Under the pieces are notes generated by a model. The model saw nothing but the letters and a program-made list of their open reading frames with translations, had not been told where the DNA came from and ran no database searches. From NCBI GenBank assembly GCA_006176705.1, contig QRFJ01004270.1, positions 142,671 to 206,670 of the forward strand: DNA of 64,000 nt, read 5' to 3'. Made by a program: the position numbers and the translations under genes. Source of the DNA: Cocos nucifera. Its lineage: Eukaryota > Streptophyta > Magnoliopsida > Arecales > Arecaceae. Below are positions 12,440 through 24,400 of the stretch, piece after piece. The stretch's first letter is position 1. Each line of letters begins with the position of its first letter.

Positions 12440-14600
12440 ATTTAAAGTATCTATGATACATCCATTGAATTAACAGGCATGATAACATATATTCTCAAGA
12501 GTTGAGAATTTAAGATATATGTTATCATAATTAACTCATAAATTACTTCTGATCATAGGATCATTATGAAAATAATGATTGATCTGAAAGATTGGTGTAC
12601 GATCACTTTCATAGGATAGATAAGTCTTGAGTCTATAGTGTGGAGATACCAGAGCAAGAGTACACGTACTTATTGAGAATAAGGGCACTAAGCATGACCA
12701 TCTCGAGCTATTATAAGGAAGTCTATCTTTCGTTGATGACTAGCTAGATGCTATAGTTATGTGTTTAGTTCTTCGATCTGAGGTGTATTGATAGTTCACC
12801 TTGAGTGTGTTATAGTTTTACTGCACCAAAACTCGATCTCCTAGTTATTCGAAACTTTGAGAAGTATGTTGGCTATAGCATGTTCATTGTAGGAATTGGA
12901 TTGCACCAATATAGAATCTATCTATCTCGATGATGAGTAGTCCTATGATGATCATGAGATCGTGTTCTTAAGCCCATGGGCATGGTAGTGTGAAATAATA
13001 GAAAGAGTTTCTATTAGGATTTCATATCAGACTAGAATCAAATAATTTATTCATATAATAGGTGTTAGGTCTGATGAGTTTACTTTGACCTTGATCCTGT
13101 CGGAGCTCATGATAGAAAAATCAAATCACATAGGTAGCTGCACCAAGATGTTCCTATTTGGTTCTGATAGATTGTCACAACATACTGCTAGGTATCACTG
13201 ATGGATTTTGGGATAAATTAGAATTATCTTGATGATCAATGATTCTAATTAGATGAATTAGAAGAGTTTTGATCCATCAAAAGATGTTTCAATGATGTCG
13301 ATGATGGAGATAATGATATATCCTATTGCCATACAGAACTGAACCTAACTAGATCACACAAGCAAAGATTTGGGTCTAAATGTCATCAATTAAGCTAACC
13401 TAGTTCAATTGATTTAGATTAGATCCAATCAAGTTCAAAAAAATTATGCTAGCACACAATTGGACCTGACTTTTTTCTTTATCATCTTTCTGGTTCATCT
13501 CGACTGAGTCAAATTATATTTGACTCATTCAAAAATCCATATGGGTCTGTCTTGGTCTAACTAGAGCTTGTCCTAATTAGATCAAAGCTTGTCCTGATCA
13601 GTTCAAGGCTTGTCTTAATCTCATGAGATGGGAATAGGACATGAGACCGTTTGACTCAGTCTTTGCAGGAATTGAGGGACAAGGGGCATGCATCCCCTGG
13701 AGATTTTCTAGGGGGGCTACCCCAGGTATTTTGTGTATGGAGAGAAGGGTGCATGCCCCTCTTGGTATGCACCCCATGTGGATTAATTTAGGAGTTATCC
13801 ATTTTGAATGGACTTTGAATTAGTCAAAAGGTTTGAACTATTCAAACTCCTAGAGAGAGAGTCCCTGCGCCCACTCCTTCTTATCAGCTTTGTGGTGCCA
13901 TTTATCTTTTATTTTAGGTGACAAAACCAAATGAAAATTTGGTGTTGGGAGTGGGATTTAAGCCTAGAGTCCTTCTGCTTCAAGCAAAAAAGTTGCTTAA
14001 AGCTGCAGGACTCAAGGGTGGCACCGGGGTCTATTTAAAGATCCTGCACCCTATGGTTATCTAATCCTAATACCTCCATGCCAAAGCTTTGTCATTTTGA
14101 TCATCTCCATGCCACCTCCTTACTGCTCTTCTCCCTCTTCTCCATGCCCAAATAGTTGGGCAAAATAGCAAGCAAAGCTATGTTGCTGCTAGCGCAAAGA
14201 TCAATTCGAGATGACCATGTTCGTGAGACAAACGCACTACCAGTGAAGATCAGTTCGAAGGCATCCCAGATTGATTCCAGATCTGATATTTGAAGATCAT
14301 ATTCAGAAGGAAAAGATGTTCAGATCTGACTCGAGTGGACTTGGCAGAGGTCGGGCGCGTGCATGGCTTGCATCGAAACCTTGGATCACCAATAGATCAT
14401 CATTGTAGGTAAATAGTTTACCCAATCAGATAATATTATATATTACTAATTTAATTTAATTTTTATTTTTATAATCAGATCAATCTAATCAAATCTAAGA
14501 ATTCTTAAATCTGATCAGATCTTAGAGAAAAAATTTTAAAAATTTTGCTTTAGATCTGATTAGATCAGATGGATCCTACAACTTATGAATAGCGATTTCT
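12440..14600 (+). repeat. Copia LTR-like insert, copy B
   Basis: This segment interrupts the solo LTR. From 12,910 it is homologous to copy A at 6,580-8,150, including 'cctatgatgatcatgag', 'aataatagaaagagtttctat' and the 'gcgcgtgcatggcttgcatc' block at about 14,355. The preceding 500 bp (from 'ggcatgataacatatattctc') is repetitive and has no counterpart in copy A. Both edges are approximate. No coding sequence was found; the frame at 13,641-13,823 has no recognisable product. Confidence 0.5.
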
Positions 14601-15888
14601 TCAGTCAGTACATTATCTGATAATCAAAGATTAGTTCAATATAATATTTTTATTTAATCTAGATCATTAAAGTTACTAGAATTCAATAGAGATCAATAAA
14701 GAGCAGATTTTACGATGTTTAATGAGGACTTTGATGGCATAGATGTACTATCCGATCGATAAGATGGTTTAGAGTCTAGCTACTGGTCAAATCAGATTCA
14801 AAGTAACAAGATTGAGACTCCTTCATTGAGTTTATAAATCAAGTGGAGAAAAAAAATCAAAAAAGAAAGAAATAATAAGATGAAATAACTAATCAAATGA
14901 TATTATCTGAAAATCTAATCGATCATATCAAGATAATTTAAATCAAATTATGATAAAATTACTATACAGATAATTTAATAAAATTATGGATGATAAAAAT
15001 CTAAAGATATCTAGTCTGACCAAAGTGGGTACCGGTACACTATTCGATGATCATGAATCAAAACCCCTTCATTAGGATCGTTCAAATTCATCATCAATCT
15101 TCTTAAAGATATAGAAATCCTATGAGAGAAAAATAATTTAGAAAGAAAAAATTTTAGAGAGAGAAAGTAGAGAGAGAAGGTGAACTTTTCATAGAGAAAA
15201 TTGGGGATTCAACTTAGAGAAGGGAGAGAAGAAAAAAAGAGAAATTCTCTCCCTTCTTTTCTTCTTTTTATTTCTTTTTTCTTTTACTTTTGTTTTTTTT
15301 TCTTCCCTTTCTTTTTCTTTCTTCCCATGGATTTTATGCAAAATAAGGGACCTTCGGGTCCTACTTGCTCCCCAGATTGGAGGTTGCAGCTAGCGCGACT
15401 ATGGCCAGCGGCAGCTGGAGCTATGACACCATAGCCCAAAGTTGCTAGATTAGCAATTGGCAGTGACAATTGGCAGTACCAATAAAATCAAAGGGGCAAA
15501 AATCCAAATTAAATATGGAAGGGGTTTTCTTATGACTAATCTGGCGAGAAGACAATGGGAAGGATTGTTACCTTATCTCCGGTGAGCTGTGGTTGAGATT
15601 CTAGCATCACGATGAGTTCATCCAAAAGAAATAGAGGGATAAAGATGAAAAAAGAGAGAGGGAGATTGGCGGTGGGTGGTTGCTCATAGAGAGGGAGAGG
15701 GTTAAGGGGAGTTTGGCCTCTCTTTAAAAAGGGCTGGGAGAGGAGTTTGAGTCCTCCTTGACTTCCATCCCCATGGGGAGAATGCATGGAAGAGGACTCC
15801 CAAAGGGAGTCCAATTCCTCCAACACGTGCACGCGGCACATGCTGGCCCTTCTCTTTTTTTTTCTCTACTTTAGGATTCATGTTGTAT

Positions 15889-15892
15889 TTTA

Positions 15893-15976
<84 letters not shown>
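15889..15976. repeat. (TA)n microsatellite
   Basis: A pure AT dinucleotide run of 76 bp at 15,901-15,976, preceded by a short imperfect TA stretch. It creates spurious Ile-Tyr frames on both strands. Confidence 0.98.
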
Positions 15977-15979
<3 letters not shown>

Positions 15980-16098
15980 CATACTTCAAGATTTGTGCTA
16001 CTATTTTAGGCCATTTCCTAGTGGCTGAATTTGTTACTTGGGTTGGTCCAAAGGATCATGCCCATACTTCATTTGATCCACTGGGATGGGGTATAACA

Positions 16099-17100
16099 CA
16101 AGGTCACCAGGATGTAGACTTAGAAGAAAGAAGAGATGATATACCTTGGGCTTAGAATAGTATTACTCCCTCAAGAGATTCAGTTCCTTATGAGAAAAAG
16201 CTAGAGAATCAGGAAAATGCCTAGATAGTTCACTTAACTAAGTAAGGTTCTTCTTGCCACTCTCAATGATGAGGAGATAAACCCTTGCAGTTACCAAGAG
16301 GCACTCTCTAATGTTGATTCCTCACAATGGAGAGAGGTATAGTGCCAAAAAAAGAATGGTAAAACCTATTATGCAAGTGGATCTTCAAGAGGAAAAGAAG
16401 AATGAATATGAAGATTGAAATCTTCAAGGCTGAATGCATAGTGAAAGGTACATTCAAGTACGAGTGGATTATGAAGAAATAGTTTTGCCCATGGCCATCA
16501 TGAACTCCATTATGATTGCCCTTGTCAAATTAAGTAGCTGACTATGATATGACATCTGTTAGATGGATGGTAACACTATGTTCCTTGATGGGAATTTGAA
16601 CAAGCCTATACACATGGTTTAGCTAGAGGGATTCATCTTTCTAGGGAAGGAACACTTGGTGTATAAGTTGGCCAGGTTGATTTATAGCCTTAAACAAGCC
16701 TCCAAGAGTTGGAATAAGAGGCCTAATCAATCAATAAAGGAATACGAGTTTGAACAAAACTCAAGGAATTTTGTGTTTACAGGAAGGTTAGGGAACTAAT
16801 ATTACCTTTTTTGTGCCATATCTGGATGATATCCTCCTCATGGGGAATTATATGTCCATGATGTTGGCAATCAAGTTATGGTTACCTCACTAGTTCTCCA
16901 TGAATGTTCTACAAAAGGCTATATTGGCTTTTTTATCCATTCTATCCTGAAGAATGCCAACGAGCTTTGAGTCCTAGAGAACTTGGTTTGTTGGTAGAGA
17001 AACACATTGAGCCTTCCACAACAATGAGGTTGGTGTGTATGGACATGCCACTGGCATTTGATCAACTAAAAAGATGGTGATGGATTGAAGAAAGGACAAA
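16099..17100 (+). pseudogene. Heavily decayed Ty1-copia RT
   Basis: After an acidic linker (DVDLEERRDDIP), pieces of copia RT can be followed through several frames: 'KAECIVKGTF' near 16,420, 'INRL-Y-LKQASKSW'-like sequence near 16,680, and 'YLDDILLMGN' near 16,822, the RT active site with YLDD. Stops and frameshifts are frequent. This is the continuation of the fragment at 10,940-10,989. From 17,100 to 17,434 I see nothing recognisable. Confidence 0.65.
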
Positions 17101-17434
17101 GAGTAGTGCAAGTCCACTTACCTTGATTTTCAAAGACTTCTGCCATCATCACTTGAGCACTAAGTTATGGCAAGGATGTAGCATTGGGCTATGGTAAGGG
17201 TGTAGCATTGGGCTATGTATGGTAGAAAACTAAATAATACCTAGTCCTAAAATAAAAGTTAGATTAAAACTAAGATAAAAGATAAAAATTTCATTAGATT
17301 GGTTGCTGAAGTATTTATTAATACAAAGTACTATGTAATATTTATACTAAATAAAACAACTATCCCCTATGGTGGTTGTCATCTACATCTGATTTACACT
17401 CATAGTAATTCTAGTAATTGACACTAGTTTCTTT

Positions 17435-18709
17435 TGTTGATCTAAGGATTGATTTTGATGATGCCAAAATATTTGGATAAAAATAGTACTAATGTTAGCT
17501 TGAGAGAATAGTTGTAAGATTTCATGATGCTCGAAGCTCATACACAAACTCAAGAAGAAATCCACTCCGAAATAACCAAAGTTCAAGTTCCTCAGAGATT
17601 TTAACAAGTACTGGAAGAGAAGAGTTGAAACTTGGTCATTAGGAGCCAACCCCTAAATGTCCACAGGCTCAAACAAAAGGCTGCCAATTTTTGGAAGGTT
17701 TAGGAGCCAATCTAAGTAATAAGAGTCAATCCCAATACACTTGGAGCAGCTAGCATAACCCATGAGTCAACCCAATGGACAGTCAAGTGGACCCATAAAT
17801 AGTCTCAGGATGAAGATAGAAAGCAATGAAATTTGATCCATTCATAAGTTGACTCCAGAGCTCAATGAGTTGACACCAATAGGATAGGGGCCAAAACCAA
17901 ATAAAGAAAAGTTGACCTCAGAAATATCTTAGGATGAAGATAGAAAGTAGTGAAAAATGGCTTATTCATGAGTCGACCCTAGCACCTTAGAAATCTACCC
18001 CAGCATGGAACAAGTCGATCCAACTTCAGCCAAGTTGACTCTAGAATGGCCATAGTTTAAAGATAGAAAGCTGTCCAAAGATACTATGCATCATGAGTTG
18101 ACCCTTGCCAACAATCAGTCGAACCCTAGAGAAGATAAGTCGACTCCTTTGCATTGACAACCTAACGGCTAGTTTTCTAAAACTTCTCCAACAAGTAAGA
18201 AATGTAGGCAATGACTATTTTGAGCTCTCTAATGGTCATATTTCTACTTCCAGCCATTCTTGAGCATATTTAAGAGGAGAATTCAAGTGGAAAATATAAT
18301 ATATTGAAAAAAGAAAATTCATTTAAGAGCGCATTCAAGTCTAATCCTTCAAGACATTCAATTCATCCAAAAAGAAGAAAAAAGAGCTTTGATTGTTTGA
18401 GCTACTAACTGGGTGATCAGTCAAGCAACCGTTCAATTCTCTCTCAAGCCACATAGGAGGAAGTCAAAGCATTAAAAGAGCTTCATCGACGACTTCCCTT
18501 GAGCTTCAACAAACTTTTGTCTAGAGCTTCAACCTCTTTGTTTGTTGTATTTATTACTTTGTAACAAGTTTCTTAGGATAGAAACTTAGGGATAAAGGCC
18601 AATCCAATCCTGAAATTAGATAAATATATTTGATTGTATCTTAGGGAGATTTAGTTGGAAAGGTTGGGTTAGTAAGCCTATATAAAACCAATTGGTTAGT
18701 TGGAAAGGT
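17435..18709 (+). repeat. SIRE-like copia LTR, left part
   Basis: It begins near TGTTGATCTAAGG and soon reads 'gattttgatgatgccaaaatatttgg'. It contains repeated 'gagtcgac' or 'agttgacc' motifs and the segment 'acggctagttttc', typical in my recollection of SIRE-type copia LTRs. It is cut at 18,709 by element 1 and resumes at 31,161. The joined LTR would be about 1.6 kb. The short frames inside, for example at 17,383-17,649, have no recognisable product. Confidence 0.55.
18651..18709 (+). repeat. 45-bp tandem duplication at the insertion site
   Basis: A 45-bp unit starting 'ttagttggaaaggttgg' at 18,651 starts again at 18,696. The second copy is interrupted by element 1, and its remainder ('ggttagtaagcctatataaa') continues at 31,165. 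The likely 5-bp target duplication is GTTGG on the left and GTTTG on the right. Confidence 0.75.
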
Positions 18710-18823
18710 TGGGGGTAAACCCCACTCCCACCGAAGTTCGGCCTGATGTTTTGCCAAATGTAGCTTGTAATCGCAAAAGAGCTTCAATCGCAACTTCTCC
18801 ATCAGCCGAATTCCTTCAACCGA

Positions 18824-19084
18824 ACTTCTCCATCTCAGGCAGGCTCCTTTCGATATTCCCCCAACCGACCTTCCTCGATCGTGAGTCTTCCGAACTTCTC
18901 CTTTAGTCGGACTTCTCCATCCCAAGCAAGCTTCTTTCGACATTCTTCCAGCCAACCTTCTTCGATCGTGAGTCTTCCAAACTTTTCCTTCAGCTAGACT
19001 TCTCCATCCTAGGCAGGCTCCTTTTGACATTCCTCCAACCAACCTTTTCTGATCGCAAGTCTTCTGAACTTTTTCTTCAGTCGA
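18824..19084 (+). repeat. 87-bp tandem repeat, three copies, in LTR U3
   Basis: The landmark 'acttctccat' occurs at 18,824, 18,911 and 18,998, exactly 87 bp apart. Each unit also holds 'ttcgacattc' and 'tcgatcg(t/c)(g/a)agtcttcc' variants. The 3' LTR has the same three units. Position upstream of the TATA box places them in U3, where repeats may act as promoter modules. Confidence 0.88.
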
Positions 19085-19538
19085 ACTCCTCCATCAGTCA
19101 GACTCCTTTCAAACTTTATCCTCAATCAGACTTCTCCATCGATCGAACTCCTTTCAAATCCTTCCAGCAGACCTCCTTCTGAATTTCTCCAGCGGACTTC
19201 CTTCAAGATTTCTCTAGTGAACTTTCGAACCCCTTCCAGCTGAACTCCATACAGTCACCTGGGAGGATCTCCACACCTATGCGGATCCAGCAATCTACAT
19301 GACATGAATCCACTTACACACAGACAACCTTAAAGGAGTTCGAACTCCTCTAGAATTGGTGAAACTTGAAGCTCTTCACCATCAGTGCCTACCTCCTTTG
19401 AACTTCAACTATTAAATCCTAATGGACTGGCATATCACAACAACAAACACCATCCTTCGTAACAAACTCCACGTGACCTCGAATGACCCACTACTCGATA
19501 GTTACGACTGTCACCATCAGTTTGTTACAGAATTTATC

Positions 19539-19546
19539 TATAAAAA
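19539..19546 (+). promoter_or_regulatory. TATA box of the element 1 5' LTR
   Basis: TATAAAAA follows 'cagtttgttacagaatttatc'. The same context precedes TATAAAAG in the 3' LTR and in the element 2 LTR, so it marks the U3/R promoter core of this family. Confidence 0.6.
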
Positions 19547-19781
19547 AGATCCTCTAGATACTTTTTTCCTAAGCACTCTTCTCCCTCATGATACTCTGCC
19601 ACTTTCTTTCCTAAGCACTCCATTTTTGTTGGTCGAAAGAGTTGACTTGATTGTCAGAGGATCTTGTCGAAGCTACCATCTCCAACTTTGGATGAGACTT
19701 ATTTTGCAGGTCACTGATGGCAGCCTCATCTTCTCCGACTTTAGCCTCAAATTCAGTGTCAACCAGATTTCACACCAACAA

Positions 19782-19800
19782 AATTGATGCTAGAAGAAGG
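19782..19800 (+). other. Primer-binding site of element 1
   Basis: AATTGATGCTAGAAGAAGG directly follows the 5' LTR. Against element 2 (TTGGCGCTAGAGAAAGG) it shows two substitutions in the first part, so priming would be poor. Confidence 0.6.
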
Positions 19801-19901
19801 ATCCTCTTTCTCTTGAGGTTCTATTATTCTTAAAAGAGTGCTCAGCAGAGATCTTTCTCCTTCCCTCTTGGAGTTCTTCTTCCCCAGTCGATCTCACGAG
19901 G

Positions 19902-21480
19902 ATGCCTCCCAGAAAGGCTTCCATCCGTTGGTCGATCGCCTCCACGGTCAGATCTCATCCAGATCTGCCTGCCCCCATCTCATCCCCAGCATCTCAAATT
20001 CCACCATCGGTAATGGTGGATGCTGAATAATTTAACCTACTAGTTTAGTAGGTTAGGGGCCTCACTGAAGCAATGTAGGCCATGCAGCAGCAGCAACCTT
20101 CGATGTCGATCAGGCTAGAGCGGGCTTCTCCAGAACCCCAAGACCCAGTCTAGCGATGACCGACTTGGGCGAGTCAGTCGGTCACCTCCGAAAAAGGAAA
20201 GTAGAGGGCAAGAAGCCCTTGCTCTGACCATGACTCTACCCCTAGAGGGACTCTACCCCCATTCAGCTAAAAAACTTCGAAGATTCACAATCACGAAGAT
20301 CTCCTGGATCGAAAGCTGCAAGGAATAAACCAATGGATTGAGGAGCTCTGCCAGGCTTCCTTCTCTTATGGTAATGATATCTACACTAACACTCCTTTCT
20401 CTCATCAAATCATGCAGGAACTGATCCCACTGAACTTTAAGCTCCCATAGTTCGAGAGCTATGATGGGATTGTTGATCTGATCAATCATCTGGAGGCCTT
20501 TTGAATAATGATGCTACTCCATGGCACCCCCGATGCCATCCTATACCGAGCTTTCTCCTTCATCCTGAAGGGAGCAGTCAGAAACTAGTACTCAGTCCTT
20601 AAGTCAGGTACTATCTTTTTCTTTGATCAAAAGAGCCATCAAATTATGACTCACTTCATCGGCAGCCGACGTCTCTGACAAGGCTCGAATTTTCTCATCC
20701 ATATCAAGTAGAAGAAAGAAAAGTCCATTTGGGCCTATGTCAATCGCTAAAATGCTACTACTCTGAAGGTCTGAAACTTGGACCAGTCTGTTGCAATGGC
20801 CTCACTAAAGGATAGCCTCCAAAAGAATGATCTGTTGTTCTTCCTAAAGAAGAAGTATCCCAAAAATTTTACTGATATGCTGGCCCGGGCTGATGGTTAC
20901 GCCCGGATGGAAGAGGCCTTCAAGATGAAGAATGAAGAAGTCATAAGAAAGCGGCAGACGGATGATTCAAGCAAGCCCATAATTGAAGAAAAATCGAGCA
21001 AAGTTCGACCACGCTCTAGAACTCCTTTTGAGTGCAAACAAGTCTGAACTCCTCTTTGAGCTCATCATCAAAGAAGCCCTGATCAAAGGGCACAGTGAAA
21101 CTCTCCCCCCAGAAGGTTCCACACCTATCCTCCCCTCAATGCTTCGAAGACTCAAGTTCTGATGGAGATCAAAAAGTAGCTACCAAGGTTGGAGAAAATG
21201 CAGTCTCATTTTGGCAAGCAAAATCCTAACAAGTACTATCTCTACCATCATGACCATGGTCATGATACTAAGAAATGCATCCAACTCTAAGACGAGATCG
21301 AGAAGCTCATTAGATGAGGTCAGTTTGATCGATTCCTACAACGTCGGCCTGAAGTAAGGAAAGATCGACCAAGGGCACTGCCCCAATCCAAACCATCAAG
21401 GAGAGAAGAGCAACAAGGAGATCGACCACCCCTCGGTGTCATCAACATCATTTCTGAGGGACTTCGACATGGAGAGGTGG
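19902..21480 (+). pseudogene. gag of element 1 (broken)
   Basis: The ATG at 19,902 reads MPPRKASIRW, matching element 2. Surviving blocks include 'VRGLTEAM' near 20,055, 'NLDQSVAMASLKDSL' and the region to about 21,045 (KYPKNFTDMLARADGYARMEEAF), and a His/Cys block 'YHHDHGHDTKKC' near 21,245, which matches the zinc-knuckle-like end of Tat Gag proteins. The first Cys of that block is replaced by Tyr. Stops occur at 20,046, 20,049, near 20,075 and at many other places, mostly TAG where element 2 or the family has CAG. Confidence 0.8.
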
Positions 21481-21496
21481 TGGATCGGCAGGAGAA

Positions 21497-24400
21497 GTGA
21501 AGAATCAAAAGACTAAAGAATCAATAACTTTCACTGATGAAGATGCTCAAGGAGTTCAGTTCTCGCATAATGATGCAGTTGTAATCTCTCTAAACATTAC
21601 TGACTATGATGTACATTACGTTCTAATAGATAATGAAAGCTTTGCTGATGTCTTATTTTATGATGCTTTCTCTAAAATGTCTATACCTAATAACCACCTG
21701 AGATATATGAGTTTTTCATTGGTGGGTATCATTGACGATGCTGTTCCAGTTGAGAGAATAATAACACTAACTATGGCTGCAGGATAATACCCTAAATGGG
21801 CCAGAGCGTAGGTTGACTTTTTGGTAGTAAAAGCTTTCTCTGCTTACAATGCAATTTTTGGCCGATCTGGTCTGAATGCACTTTGGACAGTAGTATCCAC
21901 TCATTACCTAAAGATAAAGTTTCCAACAGATCATAAGATTGGGGAGGTCAGAGGTGATCAAGCTCTGGCAAGACATTACTACTCCATCGTCCTACAAAAA
22001 AGTGGCCAACCCAGCCTTTGCCCAGTCAACGGGCTGGATGTTCGTAATGACCATACTAAGGAGTAGGGCAAACCCATGGAGGACCTGATAGCTATCTCTC
22101 TAGATGATGAAAACACAGAACATACGATGCAGATCGACTCTAGCTTGGACGAAGAAGTTCAGAAGGAGCTCATCGCCTTCTTACGAAAGAATGCTGATGC
22201 CTTTGCCTAGGTCCCCACAGACATGCCAAGAATTGACGTCGAGATCATGGAGCATCGACTGGCTGTTGATCCCAAATGCAGACCAATAAAAAAAAAAGTT
22301 TGAAGCCATGCATCAGAAAGATAGAAGGCGATAGCGGATGAAGTGGACAAACTCCTTAAAGTTGGGTTCATTCGGAAAGTCAACTATCCAAGTTGGGTCT
22401 CCAATATGGTCCTAGTTAAGAAAGCCAATGGTAAATAGAGAATGTGCATAGACTTTAAAAAGCTGAACAAGGCCTATCCAAAAGATAGTTATCCCTTATC
22501 CAGAATTGATCAACTGATGGATGCAACTTCGAATCATGAGTTTCTCACCTTCATGGATGCCTTCTTCGACTACAATCAAATTTGGATGGCATCGAAGGAT
22601 GAGAAGAAAACTGCTTTTATCATTGACCGTGATCTTTATTGTTACAGGGTCATGTCCTTCGGACTCAAAAATGCAAGTGCGATATATCAGCATCTGGTCA
22701 ATAAGATTTTCAAAGAGTAGATCAGCCGCAACATGGAGGTTTACGTAAATGACATGCTTGTCAAGAGCCAAACTTCGATCAGTCACGTAGCCAACCTTGA
22801 AGAGACCTTCAACGCTCAATGAAGATATAAGATAAAGTTGAATCCAACCAAGTGCGCCTTTGGAGTAACCTCGGAGAAATTTTTAGGGTTCATGATCTCG
22901 AGGTGGGAAATCGAGACCAACCTAGAGAAGATCCGAGCCATCTAAAAAATGACTGCCCCAAAATTAATAAAAAAAGTTCAGTGCCTAATCGAGAAAGTGG
23001 CATCTTTGAATCGCTTTGTCTCAAAGTTGGTTGAGTGGTGCATGCCTTTTTTCAGATCCTCAAATAATCGAAGAACTTCTACTAGACTCAAAATGCTAGC
23101 AAGCATTCGAAGAACTCAAAAGCTACCTTAGCTTGCCTCCTCTACTGGCTAAGCCTGAAGTTGGAGAAGGATTGCTTCTGTACTTGGTAGTCTCCCTAAC
23201 AGCCCTCATAGCAGTTTTAGTCAAAGAAGAGGTGAAAATGCAGCGGCTGATCTACTACATAAGTCGAGTCCTGAGGGATGCAGAGATCAGGTACACTAAA
23301 TTAAAAAAATTAACTTACGCTCTTTTGATTATAGTCAGAAGACTTCGGTCCTACTTTCAGGGGCAAATAATAACACTCCTCACTAATCAGTCAATCAAGG
23401 AAAATTTTCACCAAACAGATACCTCTAGAAGAATCACAGAGTGGGCAATGGAGCTCACAGAGTTTGACATCAACTATCAATTTAGGCTGTCGATCAAAGC
23501 TTAGATATTGATCGATTTTATAGTTGAATGCATGATCCTAGATGATGCCAAACCTAAGTAGAATGAGGTCAGTATTCTATTGCTGCAACCGAGCTTCTCT
23601 GAAGAAAGAGCTAACCTTTCCAAAGATTTTTGAGCCCTGTATGTGGATGGCTCTTTCAATGCTTCTGGTGCAGGAGCTAGACTGATCTTGATGAATCCGA
23701 AAGAAATTATTATCGAGTATGCACTATATTATGAGTTTCCTACAATGAACAATGGAGCAAAATATGAAGCTTTGATAGCGGGGCTGAAGATTGAAAAATA
23801 ACTAGAAGCAGATTAGCTTCGAGCTTACAGTGATTCGTAGTTGATAGTGGGATAGGTCAGCAGCGATTATAAGGCTCAGAAGAAAAATATGAGAAAATAC
23901 CTTAAGAAAGTGAAGAGCTTGAACCCAGCATTCAATAGTTTCATTATCCAGCAGATCCCAAGGGTGAAAAATACTAGAGCTGACCTTCTATCCAAATTGG
24001 TCACACTTGCTTCCAATGAACTTCTAAAGGAAGTATACTTTGAAGTACTGAAATGCTCCAGTTTGGAAGATGCTGACTGCCATGCAGATTGACCATGAGC
24101 CCTACTGGATTGATCCATTGACTACTTATCTCAGAGGTAGAGCTCTCCCTCATGACCCAAAGAAAGCTTGGAAGTTGAGGAACCAAGCCTCTCGATATGT
24201 ACTTTACAAAGACAAACTATATAAAAGATCATATTCTTTATCGCTTTTAAGATGTCTTCGACCTTCCAAGGCCAATTTTGCATTATGGGAGGTGCATGAA
24301 GGAATCTATGGAAGCCATCTAGGTGCCAGATTCTTATCTCATAAGCTGCTTCGGCAAGTTTATTATTGGCTGACTATGCACCATGATTGCATTGAATATG

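Larger units (their letters stand above)
10990..16098 (+). mobile_element. Solo LTR (gypsy-like) with a nested insert
   Basis: The stretch starts TGTCATGCCCCCGACC and ends GGGGTATAACA, the TG...CA form of an LTR. The flanks are CAAGA (10,985-10,989) and CAAGG (16,099-16,103), a 5-bp target duplication with one mismatch. The copia reading frame interrupted on the left resumes on the right. No internal gene region is seen, only the LTR and a second insert at about 12,440-14,600. Without that insert the LTR would be about 3 kb. Frames in its 3' part around 15,200-15,990 are chance frames over pyrimidine-rich and (TA)n sequence. Confidence 0.65.
18710..19780 (+). repeat. 5' LTR of element 1
   Basis: Begins TGGGGGTAAACCCC and ends CACACCAACA. 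The 3' copy at 30,090-31,160 begins TGATAGGGATAAATCCC and ends CGCACCAACA, and both are 1,071 bp with these edges. If the flanking GTTGG is the target duplication, the true start is 18,713 and the first bases of this LTR are lost. It holds three 87-bp tandem units and a TATA box. Confidence 0.85.

Noticed and set aside
15702..16155. Three overlapping frames with long Ile-Tyr runs
   Set aside because: They translate a (TA)n microsatellite on both strands and have no other content.
22496..22819. Minus-strand frames over the RT regions of elements 1 and 2 (also 51,771-52,154)
   Set aside because: Both are shadows of the plus-strand RT; their similarity to each other only reflects RT conservation.
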